The notes beneath the pieces were generated by a model. It made no database searches. It worked only from the letters and a program-made list of their open reading frames with translations, and had not been told where the DNA came from. Positions 44,914 to 54,853 of a DNA stretch of 64,000 bases are shown here, piece by piece. How positions within the stretch are numbered: position 1 is the stretch's first letter; each line of letters begins with the position of its first letter. Location of the stretch: positions 124,001 through 188,000 of the forward strand of contig NZ_JAATEM010000003.1 in assembly GCF_012034205.1 (NCBI RefSeq). The letters are read 5' to 3'. The DNA is from Streptomyces composti (GTDB lineage Bacteria > Actinomycetota > Actinomycetes > Streptomycetales > Streptomycetaceae). The position numbers were made by a program, and so were the translations under genes.

Positions 44914-45320
44914 TGCACCTCGCCTATCCGGCCGTGCTGTCCGCCCTTCTCTTCTGCACCGGCCTCTACGGAGTCCTGGCCCGGCGCAACGCGATCCTGG
45001 TGCTGATGTCGGTCGAGCTGATGCTCAACGCCGTCAACCTCAACCTCGTCGCCTTCGACGCCTGGCTCAGCCGCGCCGCGCTGGACACCCTGCACTCCGG
45101 CCAGGCGCTGACCCTGTTCACCATCGCCATCGCCGCCGCCGAGATCGGCATCGGCCTGGCGATCGTCCTCGCCGTCTACCGCAACCGCGGCACGGCGCAC
45201 ATCGACAAGCTCCGCGACACCGCCGAGGGCCATGAGCCCGACGGCCCCGGCGGCGACGCCCACGGCAGTGACGCCTCCGCGATCCCGGCGGCCGGCGAGA
45301 AGGCTGAGGCCACAGCGTGA
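44913..45320 (+). CDS. nuoK: NADH-quinone oxidoreductase subunit K
   Basis: 135 residues from ATG 44913 (TGATG junction with nuoJ). Three helices, with the two conserved buried glutamates in [19 protein letters not shown] and [23 protein letters not shown] 40-residue hydrophilic extension ([17 protein letters not shown]) follows, again longer than usual. It is the small antiporter-like subunit of the membrane arm. Confidence 0.95.
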   Translation: MHLAYPAVLSALLFCTGLYGVLARRNAILVLMSVELMLNAVNLNLVAFDAWLSRAALDTLHSGQALTLFTIAIAAAEIGIGLAIVLAVYRNRGTAHIDKLRDTAEGHEPDGPGGDAHGSDASAIPAAGEKAEATA

Positions 45321-47314
45321 CCACGACCACCCTCGCCGTCCTCGTCCCCCTCCTTCCGTTCCTCGGCGCGATCGCCGGACTGCTCGTGGGACGCACCGCG
45401 CCCGGCTTCGTGCGCCCGCTGGCCGTGCTGCCGACGCTCGCCTCCCTCGCCCTGGCCGCGACCGTCGCCGCCCGCCAGGGCGGCGACCGGGCCGTGGAGG
45501 CGGCCACCGAACTCACGCCCACCGGCTCGGTGCCGATCGACCTCGCCCTCTTCATCGACGGCTTCGCCGCCCTGACGGCCGTCCTGGTCGGCGTCGTCGC
45601 CGGCTGTGTGCAGATCTACTCCACGGGCTATCTGCGCGACGACCCGCGCTACCCGTCCTACGCCGCCCTGGTCTCCCTGTTCACCTCCGCGATGCTGCTG
45701 GTCGTCTACTCGGGCGACCTGATGGTGCTGCTGGTCGGCTGGGAAGTCATGGGCATCTGCTCCTACTTCCTGGTCGGCCACTACTGGGAGACCCCCGAGG
45801 CACGCGCCGCCTCCCTGAAGGCCTTCCTGGTCACCAAGCTCGGCGACGTGCCCTTCCTCATCGGCCTGTTCGCGCTGGCCGCCGACGCCGGGTCGTTCCG
45901 CATCACCCGGATCCTCGGTGCCGTGGCCAACGGAGGCATCGAGCACCCCACGCTGATCGCCCTGCTGCTTCTGGCGGGCGTGGCGGGCAAGTCGGCGCAG
46001 TTCCCGCTGCACACCTGGCTGCCCGACGCGATGGCGGGCCCGACGCCCGTCTCCGCGCTGATCCACGCCGCGACGATGGTCGCCGCCGGCGTCTACTTCG
46101 TCGCCCGTCTCCTCCCGCTGTTCGAGGCATCCCAGGCCGCGATGACCGTCCTCGCCGTGATGGCGGCCGTGACCATGACCGGCTCGGCGCTCGCCGCGCT
46201 GGCCCAGGACGACATCAAACGCGTCCTCGCCTACTCGACGATCGGCCAGCTCGGCTACATGACCGGCGCGCTCGCCGTCGCCGACCGAGGTGCCGCCGTC
46301 TTCCACCTCCTGTCCCACGGCGCCTTCAAGGCGCTGCTGTTCCTCGCCGCCGGCGTGATCATCCACGCCGCCGGAACCAACTCGCTCGCCGCCATGTCCC
46401 GCATGAGCGGGCTGCGCCACCGCGTCCCCGACGCCTACTGGACGATGACCGTGGCGCTGCTCGCGCTCGCCGCGATCCCGCCGTTCGCCGGGTTCTTCTC
46501 CAAGGAAGCGGTCCTCGGCGTCGCCGAGCACGTCGTCACCGGCACCGGCGACAGCGGGGCCCCCGCCGCCGCGGGCTGGATCGTCCTGCTCGCGGGCCTG
46601 GTCACCGCGCTGCTCACCGCCGCCTACGCGATGCGCCTGTGGCTGCTGGCGTTCCGCGGCCACGGCGCCGAGGCCCCCGACCACGGGCGGCAGCCGCTCG
46701 CCATGACCACCGTGCTCTGGGTGCTCGCGGTGCCCTCGATCGCCCTGGGCGGCCTCGCCTTCCGCACGCTGCCCGACTGGTTCGACGGCCACGACCTCGG
46801 CCCGACCCTCACCACCTCCGTGCTCGGCACCGGCCTGGCCGTGGCCGGCGGCATCGTCACCTACGCCGCCTGGCGGCACACCGGCACCAGGGCCGCCGGC
46901 GTCCCGCTCGGGGCCGTCGCCGCACACCCGCAGGGCGACGCCGCCCGGGTCGAGGCCGAGGCCATCGCCACCCACGGGCCCGCCTACGGGGACGTGGCCC
47001 AGGCACCCGACCCCGCCGACCCCGGCCGGCTCCTGCTGGGCCCGCTGCACCGGCATGCGGCCGTCGGATTCCACCTCGACGCCGTGTACTCGGCCCTCTT
47101 CGTCCGCCCCGTCCGGGCCGGCGCGAGCCTGGTGTCCTTCCTCGACCGCGAGGTCGTCGAGACCTACGTACGCGGCGCGGGGGCCCTGCCCCGCTGGCTC
47201 GGCGCGGCCGTGCGCGGGGCCCAGACCGGCAATGTGCAGACCTATGTGAGCGCGCTGTTCGCCGGCACCGTCGTGCTCGCGGTGGCCGTCGTCCTCGTCG
47301 CCACGGGAGCGTGA
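45317..47314 (+). CDS. nuoL: NADH-quinone oxidoreductase subunit L (proton channel)
   Basis: 665 residues from GTG 45317 (GTGA overlap). About 16 helices. The Mrp-antiporter core includes [19 protein letters not shown] (key Glu), [41 protein letters not shown] (key Lys and His), [20 protein letters not shown] and [22 protein letters not shown]. The C-terminal lateral helix lies after about residue 560. It is the most distal pump subunit. Confidence 0.96.
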   Translation: MTTTTLAVLVPLLPFLGAIAGLLVGRTAPGFVRPLAVLPTLASLALAATVAARQGGDRAVEAATELTPTGSVPIDLALFIDGFAALTAVLVGVVAGCVQIYSTGYLRDDPRYPSYAALVSLFTSAMLLVVYSGDLMVLLVGWEVMGICSYFLVGHYWETPEARAASLKAFLVTKLGDVPFLIGLFALAADAGSFRITRILGAVANGGIEHPTLIALLLLAGVAGKSAQFPLHTWLPDAMAGPTPVSALIHAATMVAAGVYFVARLLPLFEASQAAMTVLAVMAAVTMTGSALAALAQDDIKRVLAYSTIGQLGYMTGALAVADRGAAVFHLLSHGAFKALLFLAAGVIIHAAGTNSLAAMSRMSGLRHRVPDAYWTMTVALLALAAIPPFAGFFSKEAVLGVAEHVVTGTGDSGAPAAAGWIVLLAGLVTALLTAAYAMRLWLLAFRGHGAEAPDHGRQPLAMTTVLWVLAVPSIALGGLAFRTLPDWFDGHDLGPTLTTSVLGTGLAVAGGIVTYAAWRHTGTRAAGVPLGAVAAHPQGDAARVEAEAIATHGPAYGDVAQAPDPADPGRLLLGPLHRHAAVGFHLDAVYSALFVRPVRAGASLVSFLDREVVETYVRGAGALPRWLGAAVRGAQTGNVQTYVSALFAGTVVLAVAVVLVATGA

Positions 47315-47320
47315 GCAGGC

Positions 47321-48895
47321 GTGATCGATATCAGCGAGTCCGTGATGCAGTTCCTCCTGGCGTTCACCGTCGTCGCCCCGCTCCTCGGAGCCGCCGCGGC
47401 CCTGCTGCCCGCCCCGCCCGGGCTGAAGGGGAAGTCACCCGAGCAGGCCGTGCTGCGCCACGGCGTCACCGTGACCGGCGCCGTCCTCATCGCGGTGATC
47501 GTCCTCGCGCTGGGCTTCGACCACGACCAGCCGTCGAAGATGCAGGCCACCACCGACATCAGCTGGATCCCCGCACTCGACGTGCGGATCCACCTCGGCA
47601 CCGACGGCATCTCCCTCCCCCTTCTGGTCCTGACCGCGCTGCTGACCTTCCTCTGCGCGCTGTACTCCTACTTCAAGCCGCCCGCGGGACCCGCCCCGAA
47701 GGCCTTCGTCGCGCTGCTGCTCGTCCTCGAGTCCGGCACCCTCGCGACCTTCGCCGTCCTCGACCTGATCCTGTTCTTCCTCGCCTTCGAGACGGTCCTG
47801 ATCCCGATGTACTTCCTCATCGCCCGCTGGGGCGGCGAGGGCCGGGCCCGGGCCGCCTGGAGATTCGTCCTCTACACGCTGCTCGGCTCCGTGGTCATGC
47901 TGCTCGGCCTGCTCCTGACCGGTCTCGAGGCAGGCACGTTCGACATGGTGGCACTCGCCACTGACAACGGCCGGTCACTGACCACGTCCGTGCAGGTCAT
48001 CGCCGTTCTCGCGATCGGGATCGGGCTCGCGGTCAAGACCCCGATGTGGCCCCTGCACAGCTGGCTGCCCGACGCGCACACCGCCGCCCCGACCGTCGGC
48101 TCGGTCCTCCTCGCCGGTGTCCTGCTGAAGATGGGCACCTACGGGTTCGTGCGCATCCTGCTCCCGGCCGCACCCGACGGCTTCCGCACCTTCGCCCCGT
48201 ACCTGGCGGCCTTCGCCGTCGTCGGCATCATCTACGGTTCCCTCGCCTGCCTCGCCCTCGCCAAGCGCGGCGCCAACGGCGACCTCAAGCGTCTGATCGC
48301 CTACTCCTCCGTCGGCCACATGGGCTTCGTGCTGCTCGGCATCGCCACCATGACCCCGACCGGCGTCAACGGCGCCCTGTTCGCGAACATCGCCCACGGC
48401 CTCATCACCGGTCTGCTGTTCTTCCTGGTCGGCGGCCTGAAGGAGCGCACCGGCAGCACCGCCCTGGACACCCTCGCCGAGGAGACCGGCGCCGCCCTCT
48501 ACGGCAAGGCCCCCCGCCTCGGCGGACTGCTCGCCTTCGGCGCCGTCGCCTCCCTGGGACTGCCCGGACTGGCCGGGTTCTGGGGCGAGATGCTCGCCCT
48601 GTTCGGCGCCTTCGAGCCGGCCGAGGGCCTCAGCCGCCCCGCCTTCCTCACCTTCATGGCGGCCGGCGCCTTCGGCACCCTGCTGACCGCCGCCTACCTG
48701 CTGGTCGTGGTCCGCCGGGTCTGCATGGGCGCCGCCCCCGACGAGGCCCCGGAACTCACCGACGTGCGCGGCTACGAGTTCGCGGCCTGGACCCCGCTCG
48801 TCGTCCTCACCGTCGTCGCCGGGCTGTGGCCCAAAGCCCTCCTCGGGCTGACCGACCCGGCCGTGCAGCAGCTCCTCGCAGGAGGCACCCGATGA
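47321..48895 (+). CDS. nuoM: NADH-quinone oxidoreductase subunit M (proton channel)
   Basis: 524 residues from GTG 47321, 6 bp after nuoL. The motifs are DLILFFLAFETVLIPMYFLIARWGGEGR (key Glu), AVKTPMWPLHSWLPDAHTAAPTVGSVLLAGVLLKMGTYG (key Lys), LKRLIAYSSVGHMGFVLLG and ANIAHGLITGLLFFLVGGL. Fourteen helices predicted by eye. A second pump unit. Confidence 0.96.
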   Translation: MIDISESVMQFLLAFTVVAPLLGAAAALLPAPPGLKGKSPEQAVLRHGVTVTGAVLIAVIVLALGFDHDQPSKMQATTDISWIPALDVRIHLGTDGISLPLLVLTALLTFLCALYSYFKPPAGPAPKAFVALLLVLESGTLATFAVLDLILFFLAFETVLIPMYFLIARWGGEGRARAAWRFVLYTLLGSVVMLLGLLLTGLEAGTFDMVALATDNGRSLTTSVQVIAVLAIGIGLAVKTPMWPLHSWLPDAHTAAPTVGSVLLAGVLLKMGTYGFVRILLPAAPDGFRTFAPYLAAFAVVGIIYGSLACLALAKRGANGDLKRLIAYSSVGHMGFVLLGIATMTPTGVNGALFANIAHGLITGLLFFLVGGLKERTGSTALDTLAEETGAALYGKAPRLGGLLAFGAVASLGLPGLAGFWGEMLALFGAFEPAEGLSRPAFLTFMAAGAFGTLLTAAYLLVVVRRVCMGAAPDEAPELTDVRGYEFAAWTPLVVLTVVAGLWPKALLGLTDPAVQQLLAGGTR

Positions 48896-50391
48896 GCTCC
48901 CTCGTCCAGTCCGTCGACTGGCTGGCCATCGCGCCGCCCACCATCGCGGCGGTCGCCGGACTCGCCGTCCTCGTCGCCGACCTCTTCGTCCCCGGGACGC
49001 GCAAGCCGCTGCTCGGCCGGCTGTCCGTGGCCGCCCTGGCCGCCGCCACCCTCATGCTGCTGCCCCTCCTCGACGCCGACCGCGGCACCTTCTGCCTGGT
49101 CGGCGACCCGGGCGTGTGCAGCTACACCGCCGACCGGTTCACCCTCGTCATCCAGTTCCTGGTGCTCGGCGGCGCCCTCCTCGCCGCGCTCCTGTCGGTC
49201 ACCGCCCTCAAGGACGACAACCGCCGCCTCCCCGAGGGGGAGTACTGGTTCCTCCTCCTCTCCTCCGCCGCCGGGGCCGCCCTGCTGCCCGCCTCCCGGG
49301 ACCTGGCGACCCTCGTCGTCGCCCTGGAGGTCGCCTCCCTGCCCGCGTTCGCCCTGGTCGGCCTCCGCCACGGCGACCGCAGGTCGTCCGAGGCGGCCCT
49401 GAAGTTCTTCCTCTCCTCCGTCACCGCCACCGCGGTCACCCTGCTCGGCATCAGCTTCGTCTACGCCGTCACCGGCACCCTCCACCTCGGCCTGCTGGCC
49501 GAGCGCATCCAGGACGCCGACGGCCAGCTGGGGACCCTCGCCCAGACCGGCGTCGTCCTCACCCTGATCGGCTTCGCCTTCAAGACCGCCGCCGTCCCCT
49601 TCCACTTCTGGGTGCCCGACACCTACGTCGGCGCCCCCCTCCCCGTCGCCGCCTACCTGTCCGTCATCGGCAAGGCGGTCGGCTTCTCCGGCCTGATCCT
49701 CGTCACCGTCCGCGCCTTCCCCTCCTACGCCGACGTCTGGGGCCCGGCCGTCGCCGTGCTGGCCGCGCTCACCATGACCGCGGGCAACGTCGGCGCCCTC
49801 CGCCAGCAGGCCGCCCGCGCCCACAGCGCGGTACGCCTGCTCGCCTGGTCCTCCGTCGGCCAGGCCGGCTACCTCCTGGTGCCGATCGCCGCCGCCGCGT
49901 ACGCCACCGAGCCCCAGCGGGCGATCGGCTCGACCCTCGCCTATGCGCTGATGTACGGCGCGGTGAACCTCGGCGCCTTCGCGGTCGCCGCCGTCGTCGG
50001 CCGCACCCAGCCCCTCAACCGCGTCTCGGACTACCGCGGCCTGTACGCCGCCAGCCCCCTCACCGCGCTCCTGCTCGCCTTCTTCCTGCTCTGCCTCGCA
50101 GGCCTCCCGCCCGGCGTCGTCGGCCTGTTCGCCAAGGTCACCGTGTTCTCCGCGGCCGTGGACGCAGGCCTCGGCTGGCTGGCCGTCGTGATGGCCGTCA
50201 ATGTCGTCATCGCCCTCGTCTACTACCTGAAGTGGACGGCGCTGCTGTTCCGCGCCCCCGAGGGCGCACCGGCCACCCACCGACTCCCGGCACCGCTCAC
50301 CGCCGCGCTCGCCGTCACCGGCGTCCTCGGCGTCGCCCTGTCCGGCGCGCCCCAGCTGATCCTCCGTTTCACGGATACGGGCCTGTTCTGA
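48892..50391 (+). CDS. nuoN: NADH-quinone oxidoreductase subunit N (proton channel)
   Basis: 499 residues from ATG 48892, chosen for GGAGGCACCCG before it and the ATGA overlap with nuoM (the frame is open far upstream). Key residues: LVVALEVASLPAFALVGLR (Glu), IGFAFKTAAVPFHFWVPDTYVGAPLPVAAYLSVIGKAVGFSGL (Lys), RLLAWSSVGQAGYLL, and LAGLPPGVVGLFAKVTVFSAAVDAGL. Last gene of the operon. With A, B, C, H, I, J, K, L, M it makes a complex lacking D, E, F, G. Confidence 0.95.
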   Translation: MSSLVQSVDWLAIAPPTIAAVAGLAVLVADLFVPGTRKPLLGRLSVAALAAATLMLLPLLDADRGTFCLVGDPGVCSYTADRFTLVIQFLVLGGALLAALLSVTALKDDNRRLPEGEYWFLLLSSAAGAALLPASRDLATLVVALEVASLPAFALVGLRHGDRRSSEAALKFFLSSVTATAVTLLGISFVYAVTGTLHLGLLAERIQDADGQLGTLAQTGVVLTLIGFAFKTAAVPFHFWVPDTYVGAPLPVAAYLSVIGKAVGFSGLILVTVRAFPSYADVWGPAVAVLAALTMTAGNVGALRQQAARAHSAVRLLAWSSVGQAGYLLVPIAAAAYATEPQRAIGSTLAYALMYGAVNLGAFAVAAVVGRTQPLNRVSDYRGLYAASPLTALLLAFFLLCLAGLPPGVVGLFAKVTVFSAAVDAGLGWLAVVMAVNVVIALVYYLKWTALLFRAPEGAPATHRLPAPLTAALAVTGVLGVALSGAPQLILRFTDTGLF

Positions 50392-50671
50392 CCGGTCCCG
50401 GCCGGCCGTGCTGGAACGGCCGCCTCCGCGCTCGCGCCGGCGCCCGCGCGAACGCCCCCGCGCATGCCCGCCCACCTGCGGAACGGGCATGCGTCACCCG
50501 GTCGGTTGACCCGCGCCACCACGCGCACAAGGGAACTCGTCCAGTTCGCCTGGCGTTGACCGGTACGGGAGGGTCCACTGGACGTGACACCACCACGACC
50601 AGTGGCAGCGCCGATCACCGGAAAGATCAGCCAGCAAGGGTTCCCCTGCCGCACGACTTGGAGGGCGTACC

Positions 50672-51535
50672 GTGCACCGCCGGCACAACGGGCTCAGGAC
50701 CGCGGTCCTCCTCGGAAGCCTGTCCGCACTGATCATCGTCATCGGCAGCTTCTTCGGCCGGACGGGACTCGTCATCGCCGTCCTGATCGCCCTCGGCACC
50801 AACGCCTACGCGTACTGGAACAGCGACAAACTGGCCCTGCGCGCCATGCGGGCCCGCCCGGTCAGCGAGTTCGAGGCCCCGGGCCTGTACCGCATGGTCC
50901 GCGAGCTCTCCACGCAGGCCCGCCAGCCCATGCCCCGGCTGTACATCTCCCCGACGGAGGCACCCAACGCCTTCGCCACCGGTCGCAATCCGCGCAACGC
51001 CGCGGTCTGCTGCACCGAGGGCATTCTGCGCCTGCTCGACGAGCGCGAGCTGCGCGGTGTCATCGGCCATGAGCTCAGCCACGTCTACAACCGGGACATC
51101 CTGATCTCCTCGGTCGCCGGAGCCCTCGCCTCCGTGATCATGTTCCTGGTCAACTTCGCCTGGCTGATCCCGATCGGCCGTTCCGACGACGACGACGGCC
51201 CCGGCCTGCTCGGCATGCTGCTGATCATGATTCTGGGACCGCTCGCCGCCACCCTGATCCAGCTGGCCATCAGCCGCTCCCGCGAGTTCGAGGCGGACGC
51301 CTCCGGCTCCCAGCTCACGGGCGACCCGCTCGCCCTCGCGAGCGCGCTGCGCAAGCTGGAGCTCGGCACCAGGCAGCTCCCGCTGCCTCCCGAGCCCCGC
51401 ATCGAGACGGCCAGCCACATGATGATCGCCAACCCGTTCCGCCCTGGCCAGGGGATGTCGAAGCTCTTCTCCACCCACCCGCCCATGGCAGAACGCATCG
51501 CCCGACTCGAGAAGATGGCAGGTGGCCCGCGGTGA
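50672..51535 (+). CDS. htpX: HtpX-like membrane zinc metalloprotease (M48)
   Basis: 287 residues from GTG 50672 (TTGGAGGGCGTACC upstream). Two N-terminal helices (about 8-45), then [30 protein letters not shown], the zinc site HELSH in [15 protein letters not shown] (about residue 130), two more helices, and the third ligand Glu in [14 protein letters not shown]. It degrades damaged membrane proteins at the inner face of the membrane. Coupled (GTGA) to the YccF gene. The 280-bp gap before it has no gene. Confidence 0.94.
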   Translation: MHRRHNGLRTAVLLGSLSALIIVIGSFFGRTGLVIAVLIALGTNAYAYWNSDKLALRAMRARPVSEFEAPGLYRMVRELSTQARQPMPRLYISPTEAPNAFATGRNPRNAAVCCTEGILRLLDERELRGVIGHELSHVYNRDILISSVAGALASVIMFLVNFAWLIPIGRSDDDDGPGLLGMLLIMILGPLAATLIQLAISRSREFEADASGSQLTGDPLALASALRKLELGTRQLPLPPEPRIETASHMMIANPFRPGQGMSKLFSTHPPMAERIARLEKMAGGPR

Positions 51536-51927
51536 AGACCATCCTCAACATCATCTGGCTCATACTGAGCGGTCTCTGGCTGTTCCTCGGCTACATGCTC
51601 GCCGGCGTGCTGCTCTGCATCACCGTCATCGGCATCCCGTTCGGCATAGCCGCCTTCCGCATCGGCGTCTACGCCCTGTGGCCCTTCGGCTACACCACGG
51701 TCGAACGCCGGGACGCCGGCGCCGGCTCCCTCATCGGCAACGTCCTCTGGCTGATCCTGGCCGGCTGGTGGCTGGCCCTCGGCCATGTCTTCACCGGCCT
51801 CGCCCTGTGCCTGACGATCATCGGCATCCCGCTCGGCATCGCCAACTTCAAGCTGATCCCGGTGTCCCTGCTGCCGATGGGGCGCGACATCGTCCGCACG
51901 GACCAGGCGTTCGCGGCGCGTTGGTGA
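51532..51927 (+). CDS. YccF-domain inner membrane protein
   Basis: 131 residues from GTG 51532, overlapping the htpX stop. Two tandem YccF repeats: [40 protein letters not shown] and [43 protein letters not shown], each two helices. The function of this small membrane family is not known. The operon with htpX suggests a role in membrane-stress handling. Confidence 0.9.
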   Translation: MKTILNIIWLILSGLWLFLGYMLAGVLLCITVIGIPFGIAAFRIGVYALWPFGYTTVERRDAGAGSLIGNVLWLILAGWWLALGHVFTGLALCLTIIGIPLGIANFKLIPVSLLPMGRDIVRTDQAFAARW

Positions 51928-52032
51928 CGGGAGACACCTGCGGCGGCGGGGCACCACCAGACGCGGGCCGGCGGAGGCTCGGGTCAGCGCCGGTGGGCTC
52001 GCGGCAGCCGGGCGCACGACGGTGCCGTGCCT

Positions 52033-52121
52033 GAGGCGACCGGGCGCGCTCGGACGCCGGTCCAGACCGGCCTTGCTCGAGCCGTGGATGAAGGAGGCGA
52101 CCGGGCGCGCTCGGACGCCGG
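52033..52121. repeat. 28-bp direct repeat, two copies 61 bp apart
   Basis: The 28-bp unit starts GAGGCGACCGGGCGCGCTCG and ends GACGCCGG. It occurs at 52033-52060 and 52094-52121 without mismatch, in the convergent gap between the YccF gene and the APC permease. No coding frame. It could be a duplicated fragment or a recombination scar. Confidence 0.85.
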
Positions 52122-52134
52122 GCTCACCGGGATG

Positions 52135-53424
52135 TCACACGCCGCTTCGTCCGCCCCGCTGCCCGCCCCCTCCCCGGCTCCGCCACCACCGCAGCCCGTA
52201 GGCGCCCGCACCCACCGCCAGCACTCCCGCCCCCACCACGACCGACAGCGCCGGCAGCGAGAACGCCAGCAGCAGGCAGCCGGCCAAGCCCACCGCCGGC
52301 AGCAGCCGCGCCGCAGGCCGCGAATCGAGCGTCCACGCCGAGGCGTTGGCCACCGCGTAGTAGAGCAGCACCCCGAACGACGAGAACCCGATCGCGCCCC
52401 GCAGATCCACCGTGGCGGCCAGCACGGCGACGACCGCCCCCACCGCCAGCTCCGCCCGGTGCGGCACCTGGAACCGCGGATGAACGGCGCTGAGAGCCCC
52501 CGGCAGATGCCGGTCCCTGGCCATCGCCAGCACCGTCCGCGACACCCCCAGGATCAGCGCCAGCAGCGACCCCAGCGCGGCCACCGCGGCCCCCGCCCGC
52601 ACCACCGGCGCCGCCTCCGGCAGCCCGGCCGCCCGCACCGCCTCCGCCAGCGGCGCCGCGGCCTCCCCGAGCCCTCGCGCACCCAGCACCGAGAGCACCG
52701 CGGCCGCGACCCCCGCATACACCACCAGGGCGATCCCCAGAGCCAGTGGCACCGCCCGCGGGATGGTGCGCCCCGGATCCCGCACCTCCTCACCGAGCGT
52801 CGCGATCCGCGCGTACCCCGCGAAGGCGAAGAACAGCAGCCCGCCCGCCTGCAGCACCCCACCCGCACCCGCGTCCCACGCCCCCGGCCCCAGACCCAGC
52901 TCCCCGGCATCGCCCCGCCCGGAGGCCAGGCACACGACCACCACCCCGGCGAGCACCGCCAGCACCACCGCCACGATTGCCCGCGTCAGCCAGGCCGACT
53001 TCTTCACCCCGCCGTAGTTCACCGCCGTCAGCGCCACCACCGCGGCGACCGCCACCGCCTGCGCCTGACCGGGCCAGACATACGAACCCACGGTGAGCGC
53101 CATCGCCGCGCAGGAGGCGGTCTTGCCGGCCACGAACGCCCAGCCCGCCAGGTAGCCCCAGAACTCCCCGAGCCGCTCCCGCCCGTACACATAGGTGCCG
53201 CCCGAAGCCGGATACCGGGCGGCGAGCCGCGCCGACGACATGGCGTTGCAGTACGCGACCGCGGCGGCGAGCGCCAGCCCCAGCAGCAGCCCGGTGCCGG
53301 CGGCCCGGGCGGCGGGCGCCAGAGCGGCGAAGATCCCGGCGCCCAGCATCGAGCCGAGCCCGATGACCACGGCGTCGCCGAGCCCGAGAGTGCGGCGCAG
53401 TTCCGCGCCGGAGCGTCCCGTCAT
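52135..53424 (-). CDS. APC-superfamily amino acid permease
   Basis: 429 residues from ATG 53424. Twelve hydrophobic segments. The family N-terminus is LGLGDAVVIGLGSMLGAGIFAALAP (unwound helix 1, GSxxGAGIF), followed by YPASGGTYVYGRERLGEFWGYLAGWAFV, and FFAFAGYARIATLGEEVRDPGRTIPRAV around residue 200. It imports amino acids or related amines with protons. Monocistronic. The C-terminus is a short Arg/Gly tail. Confidence 0.9.
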   Translation of the reverse strand: MTGRSGAELRRTLGLGDAVVIGLGSMLGAGIFAALAPAARAAGTGLLLGLALAAAVAYCNAMSSARLAARYPASGGTYVYGRERLGEFWGYLAGWAFVAGKTASCAAMALTVGSYVWPGQAQAVAVAAVVALTAVNYGGVKKSAWLTRAIVAVVLAVLAGVVVVCLASGRGDAGELGLGPGAWDAGAGGVLQAGGLLFFAFAGYARIATLGEEVRDPGRTIPRAVPLALGIALVVYAGVAAAVLSVLGARGLGEAAAPLAEAVRAAGLPEAAPVVRAGAAVAALGSLLALILGVSRTVLAMARDRHLPGALSAVHPRFQVPHRAELAVGAVVAVLAATVDLRGAIGFSSFGVLLYYAVANASAWTLDSRPAARLLPAVGLAGCLLLAFSLPALSVVVGAGVLAVGAGAYGLRWWRSRGGGGQRGGRSGV

Positions 53425-53571
53425 GGACAGGCACCCTACTGATCAGCGCAACCACCGAGGGTCCCGCCGGCGTCCTGCTCATCGACACCGCACGAACACG
53501 CACCCTGCACGACTGCGTGCATGCCGCGAGCGGAGGAGTGCGAGGCCGGTCGGAAGGGGCAGGAACACGGC

Positions 53572-53838
53572 ATGACAATCATCAGCTGGATCATTCTCGG
53601 ACTGCTGGCCGGAGCCATCGCGAAGTTCCTGCTCCCGGGCCGCGACCCGGGCGGCCTCATCGGCACGACCCTCATCGGCATCGCCGGAGCCTTCATCGGC
53701 GGCTGGATCTCGGCCCGCTGGCTGGACCACCCGATCACCAAGGACTTCTACGACGGCGCGACCTGGGCCGCCGCGATCGGCGGCTCCCTGGTCCTGCTGA
53801 TCGCCTACCGCCTCCTCTTCGGCCACTCCCGCGACTGA
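53572..53838 (+). CDS. GlsB/YeaQ/YmgE-family small membrane protein
   Basis: 88 residues from ATG 53572 (AGGAACACGGC upstream). Three helices with the family glycines: ISWIILGLLAGAIAKFLLPGRDPGGLIGTTLIGIAGAFIGGWI and a last helix AAIGGSLVLLIAYRLLF. Members are stress-induced small membrane proteins of unknown mechanism. The insertion SARWLDHPITKDFYDGATW between helices 2 and 3 is longer than in YeaQ. Monocistronic. Confidence 0.9.
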   Translation: MTIISWIILGLLAGAIAKFLLPGRDPGGLIGTTLIGIAGAFIGGWISARWLDHPITKDFYDGATWAAAIGGSLVLLIAYRLLFGHSRD

Positions 53839-53852
53839 GGCGGCCCGCCGCA

Positions 53853-53909
53853 CGGACCTCTGACGGATCCAGGGCACGGCAACGGACCTCTGACGCATCA
53901 AGGACACGG
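53853..53909. repeat. About 28-bp imperfect direct repeat ahead of the terminator
   Basis: ACGGACCTCTGACGGATC with CAGGGCACGGCA is followed at once by ACGGACCTCTGACGCATC with AAGGACACGGCA. A tandem duplication in the gap between two convergent genes; no function evident. Confidence 0.65.
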
Positions 53910-53911
53910 CA

Positions 53912-53947
53912 AAGGGTGGGCCCCGGCGACCCGGGGGACCCACCCTT
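53912..53947. terminator. Bidirectional terminator between the GlsB-like gene and yajQ
   Basis: AAGGGTGGG (53912-53920) pairs with CCCACCCTT (53939-53947). The inner CCCCGG/CCGGGGG extends the stem with one bulge. Confidence 0.8.
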
Positions 53948-53993
53948 CGTGCGCCACCGGCTGCTCCGTCAGCAGCTGGTGCCCGCCGGCGTT

Positions 53994-54482
53994 CTACCGG
54001 TAGTTCACGAACTGCAGTGCGAAGTCGAAGTCCTTGCCCTTCAGCAGCGCGATGACGGCCTGCAGGTCGTTGCGGCTCTTGGAGGAGACGCGCAGCTCGT
54101 CGCCCTGCACCTGCGCCTTCACACCCTTCGGGCCCTCGTCACGGATGATCTTCGCCACCTTCTTGGCGTTCTCCGGGGAGAGGCCCTCCTGGATCGTGGC
54201 GAAGATCTTGTACTCCTTGCCCGAGAGCTGCGGCTCACCCGCGTCCAGGGCCTTCAGCGAGACGCCACGCTTGATCAGCTTGGACTGGAAGACGTCGAGG
54301 ACAGCCTTCACCCGGTCCTCGGAGTTGGCCTCCATGAGGATCTTGTCACCGGACCACGAGATCGAGGCACCCACGCCCTTGAAGTCGTAGCGCTGGGAGA
54401 TCTCCTTGGCGGTCTGGTTGAGGGCGTTGTCGACCTCCTGCCGCTCGACCTTCGAGACGATGTCGAAACTGGAGTCGGCCAT
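53994..54482 (-). CDS. YajQ-family nucleotide-binding protein
   Basis: 162 residues from ATG 54482 (AAGGAGCCACAGGAC upstream). Full-length Yaj[143 protein letters not shown]. Two RRM-like ferredoxin folds. Homologues bind c-di-GMP or RNA in other bacteria; the role in Streptomyces is not established. Monocistronic. Confidence 0.95.
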   Translation of the reverse strand: MADSSFDIVSKVERQEVDNALNQTAKEISQRYDFKGVGASISWSGDKILMEANSEDRVKAVLDVFQSKLIKRGVSLKALDAGEPQLSGKEYKIFATIQEGLSPENAKKVAKIIRDEGPKGVKAQVQGDELRVSSKSRNDLQAVIALLKGKDFDFALQFVNYR

Positions 54483-54717
54483 GTCCTGTGGCTCCTTGTA
54501 TCGGGGTGCGTATCGGCTGCGGGCCGGATGCGTACCTGCGTACCTGGGGCGGCCGTCGACCCGGTTTGCCGGTCCCCGGCCGCATCCGGACAAGCCTAGC
54601 CACCCCCCGTCCCCCGGGTGGCGATCAATCGGGTGGCGAACCACCCCCGTCCATCAGGTATTGTTTACGTCGTTGCCGGGGAGCACCGCGGAAACGCGGT
54701 ACCCGAGCAGCAACCCA

Positions 54718-54799
54718 GGCGGTGTGCCCGAGCGGCCAAAGGGAGCAGACTGTAAATCTGCCGGCTCAGCCTTCCTAGGTTCGAATCCTAGCGCCGCCA
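54718..54799 (+). tRNA. tRNA-Tyr (anticodon GTA)
   Basis: 82 bases with all arms: acceptor GGCGGTG/CGCCGCC, D arm GCCCGAGCGGCCAAAGGGAGC, anticodon loop CTGTAAA with GTA, a long class II variable arm (CCGGCTCAGCC), and T arm CCTAGGTTCGAATCCTAG. The CCA end is not encoded. A terminator follows. Confidence 0.97.
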
Positions 54800-54809
54800 C
54801 ACTTGGGGA

Positions 54810-54853
54810 GACCCCCTCTGAACTGCGGAAACGCAGAGCGGAGGGGGTCTTTT
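54810..54853 (+). terminator. Terminator of tRNA-Tyr
   Basis: GACCCCCTC (54810-54818) pairs with GAGGGGGTC (54841-54849), followed by TTTT. An inner hairpin CTGCG-GAAA-CGCAG sits on top. A factor-independent terminator of enteric type, rather rare in this window. Confidence 0.92.

Noticed and set aside
45176..47074. 632-residue minus-strand frame over nuoK/nuoL
   Set aside because: Antisense shadow of nuoL rich in Gly/Glu/Arg, with no domain signature.
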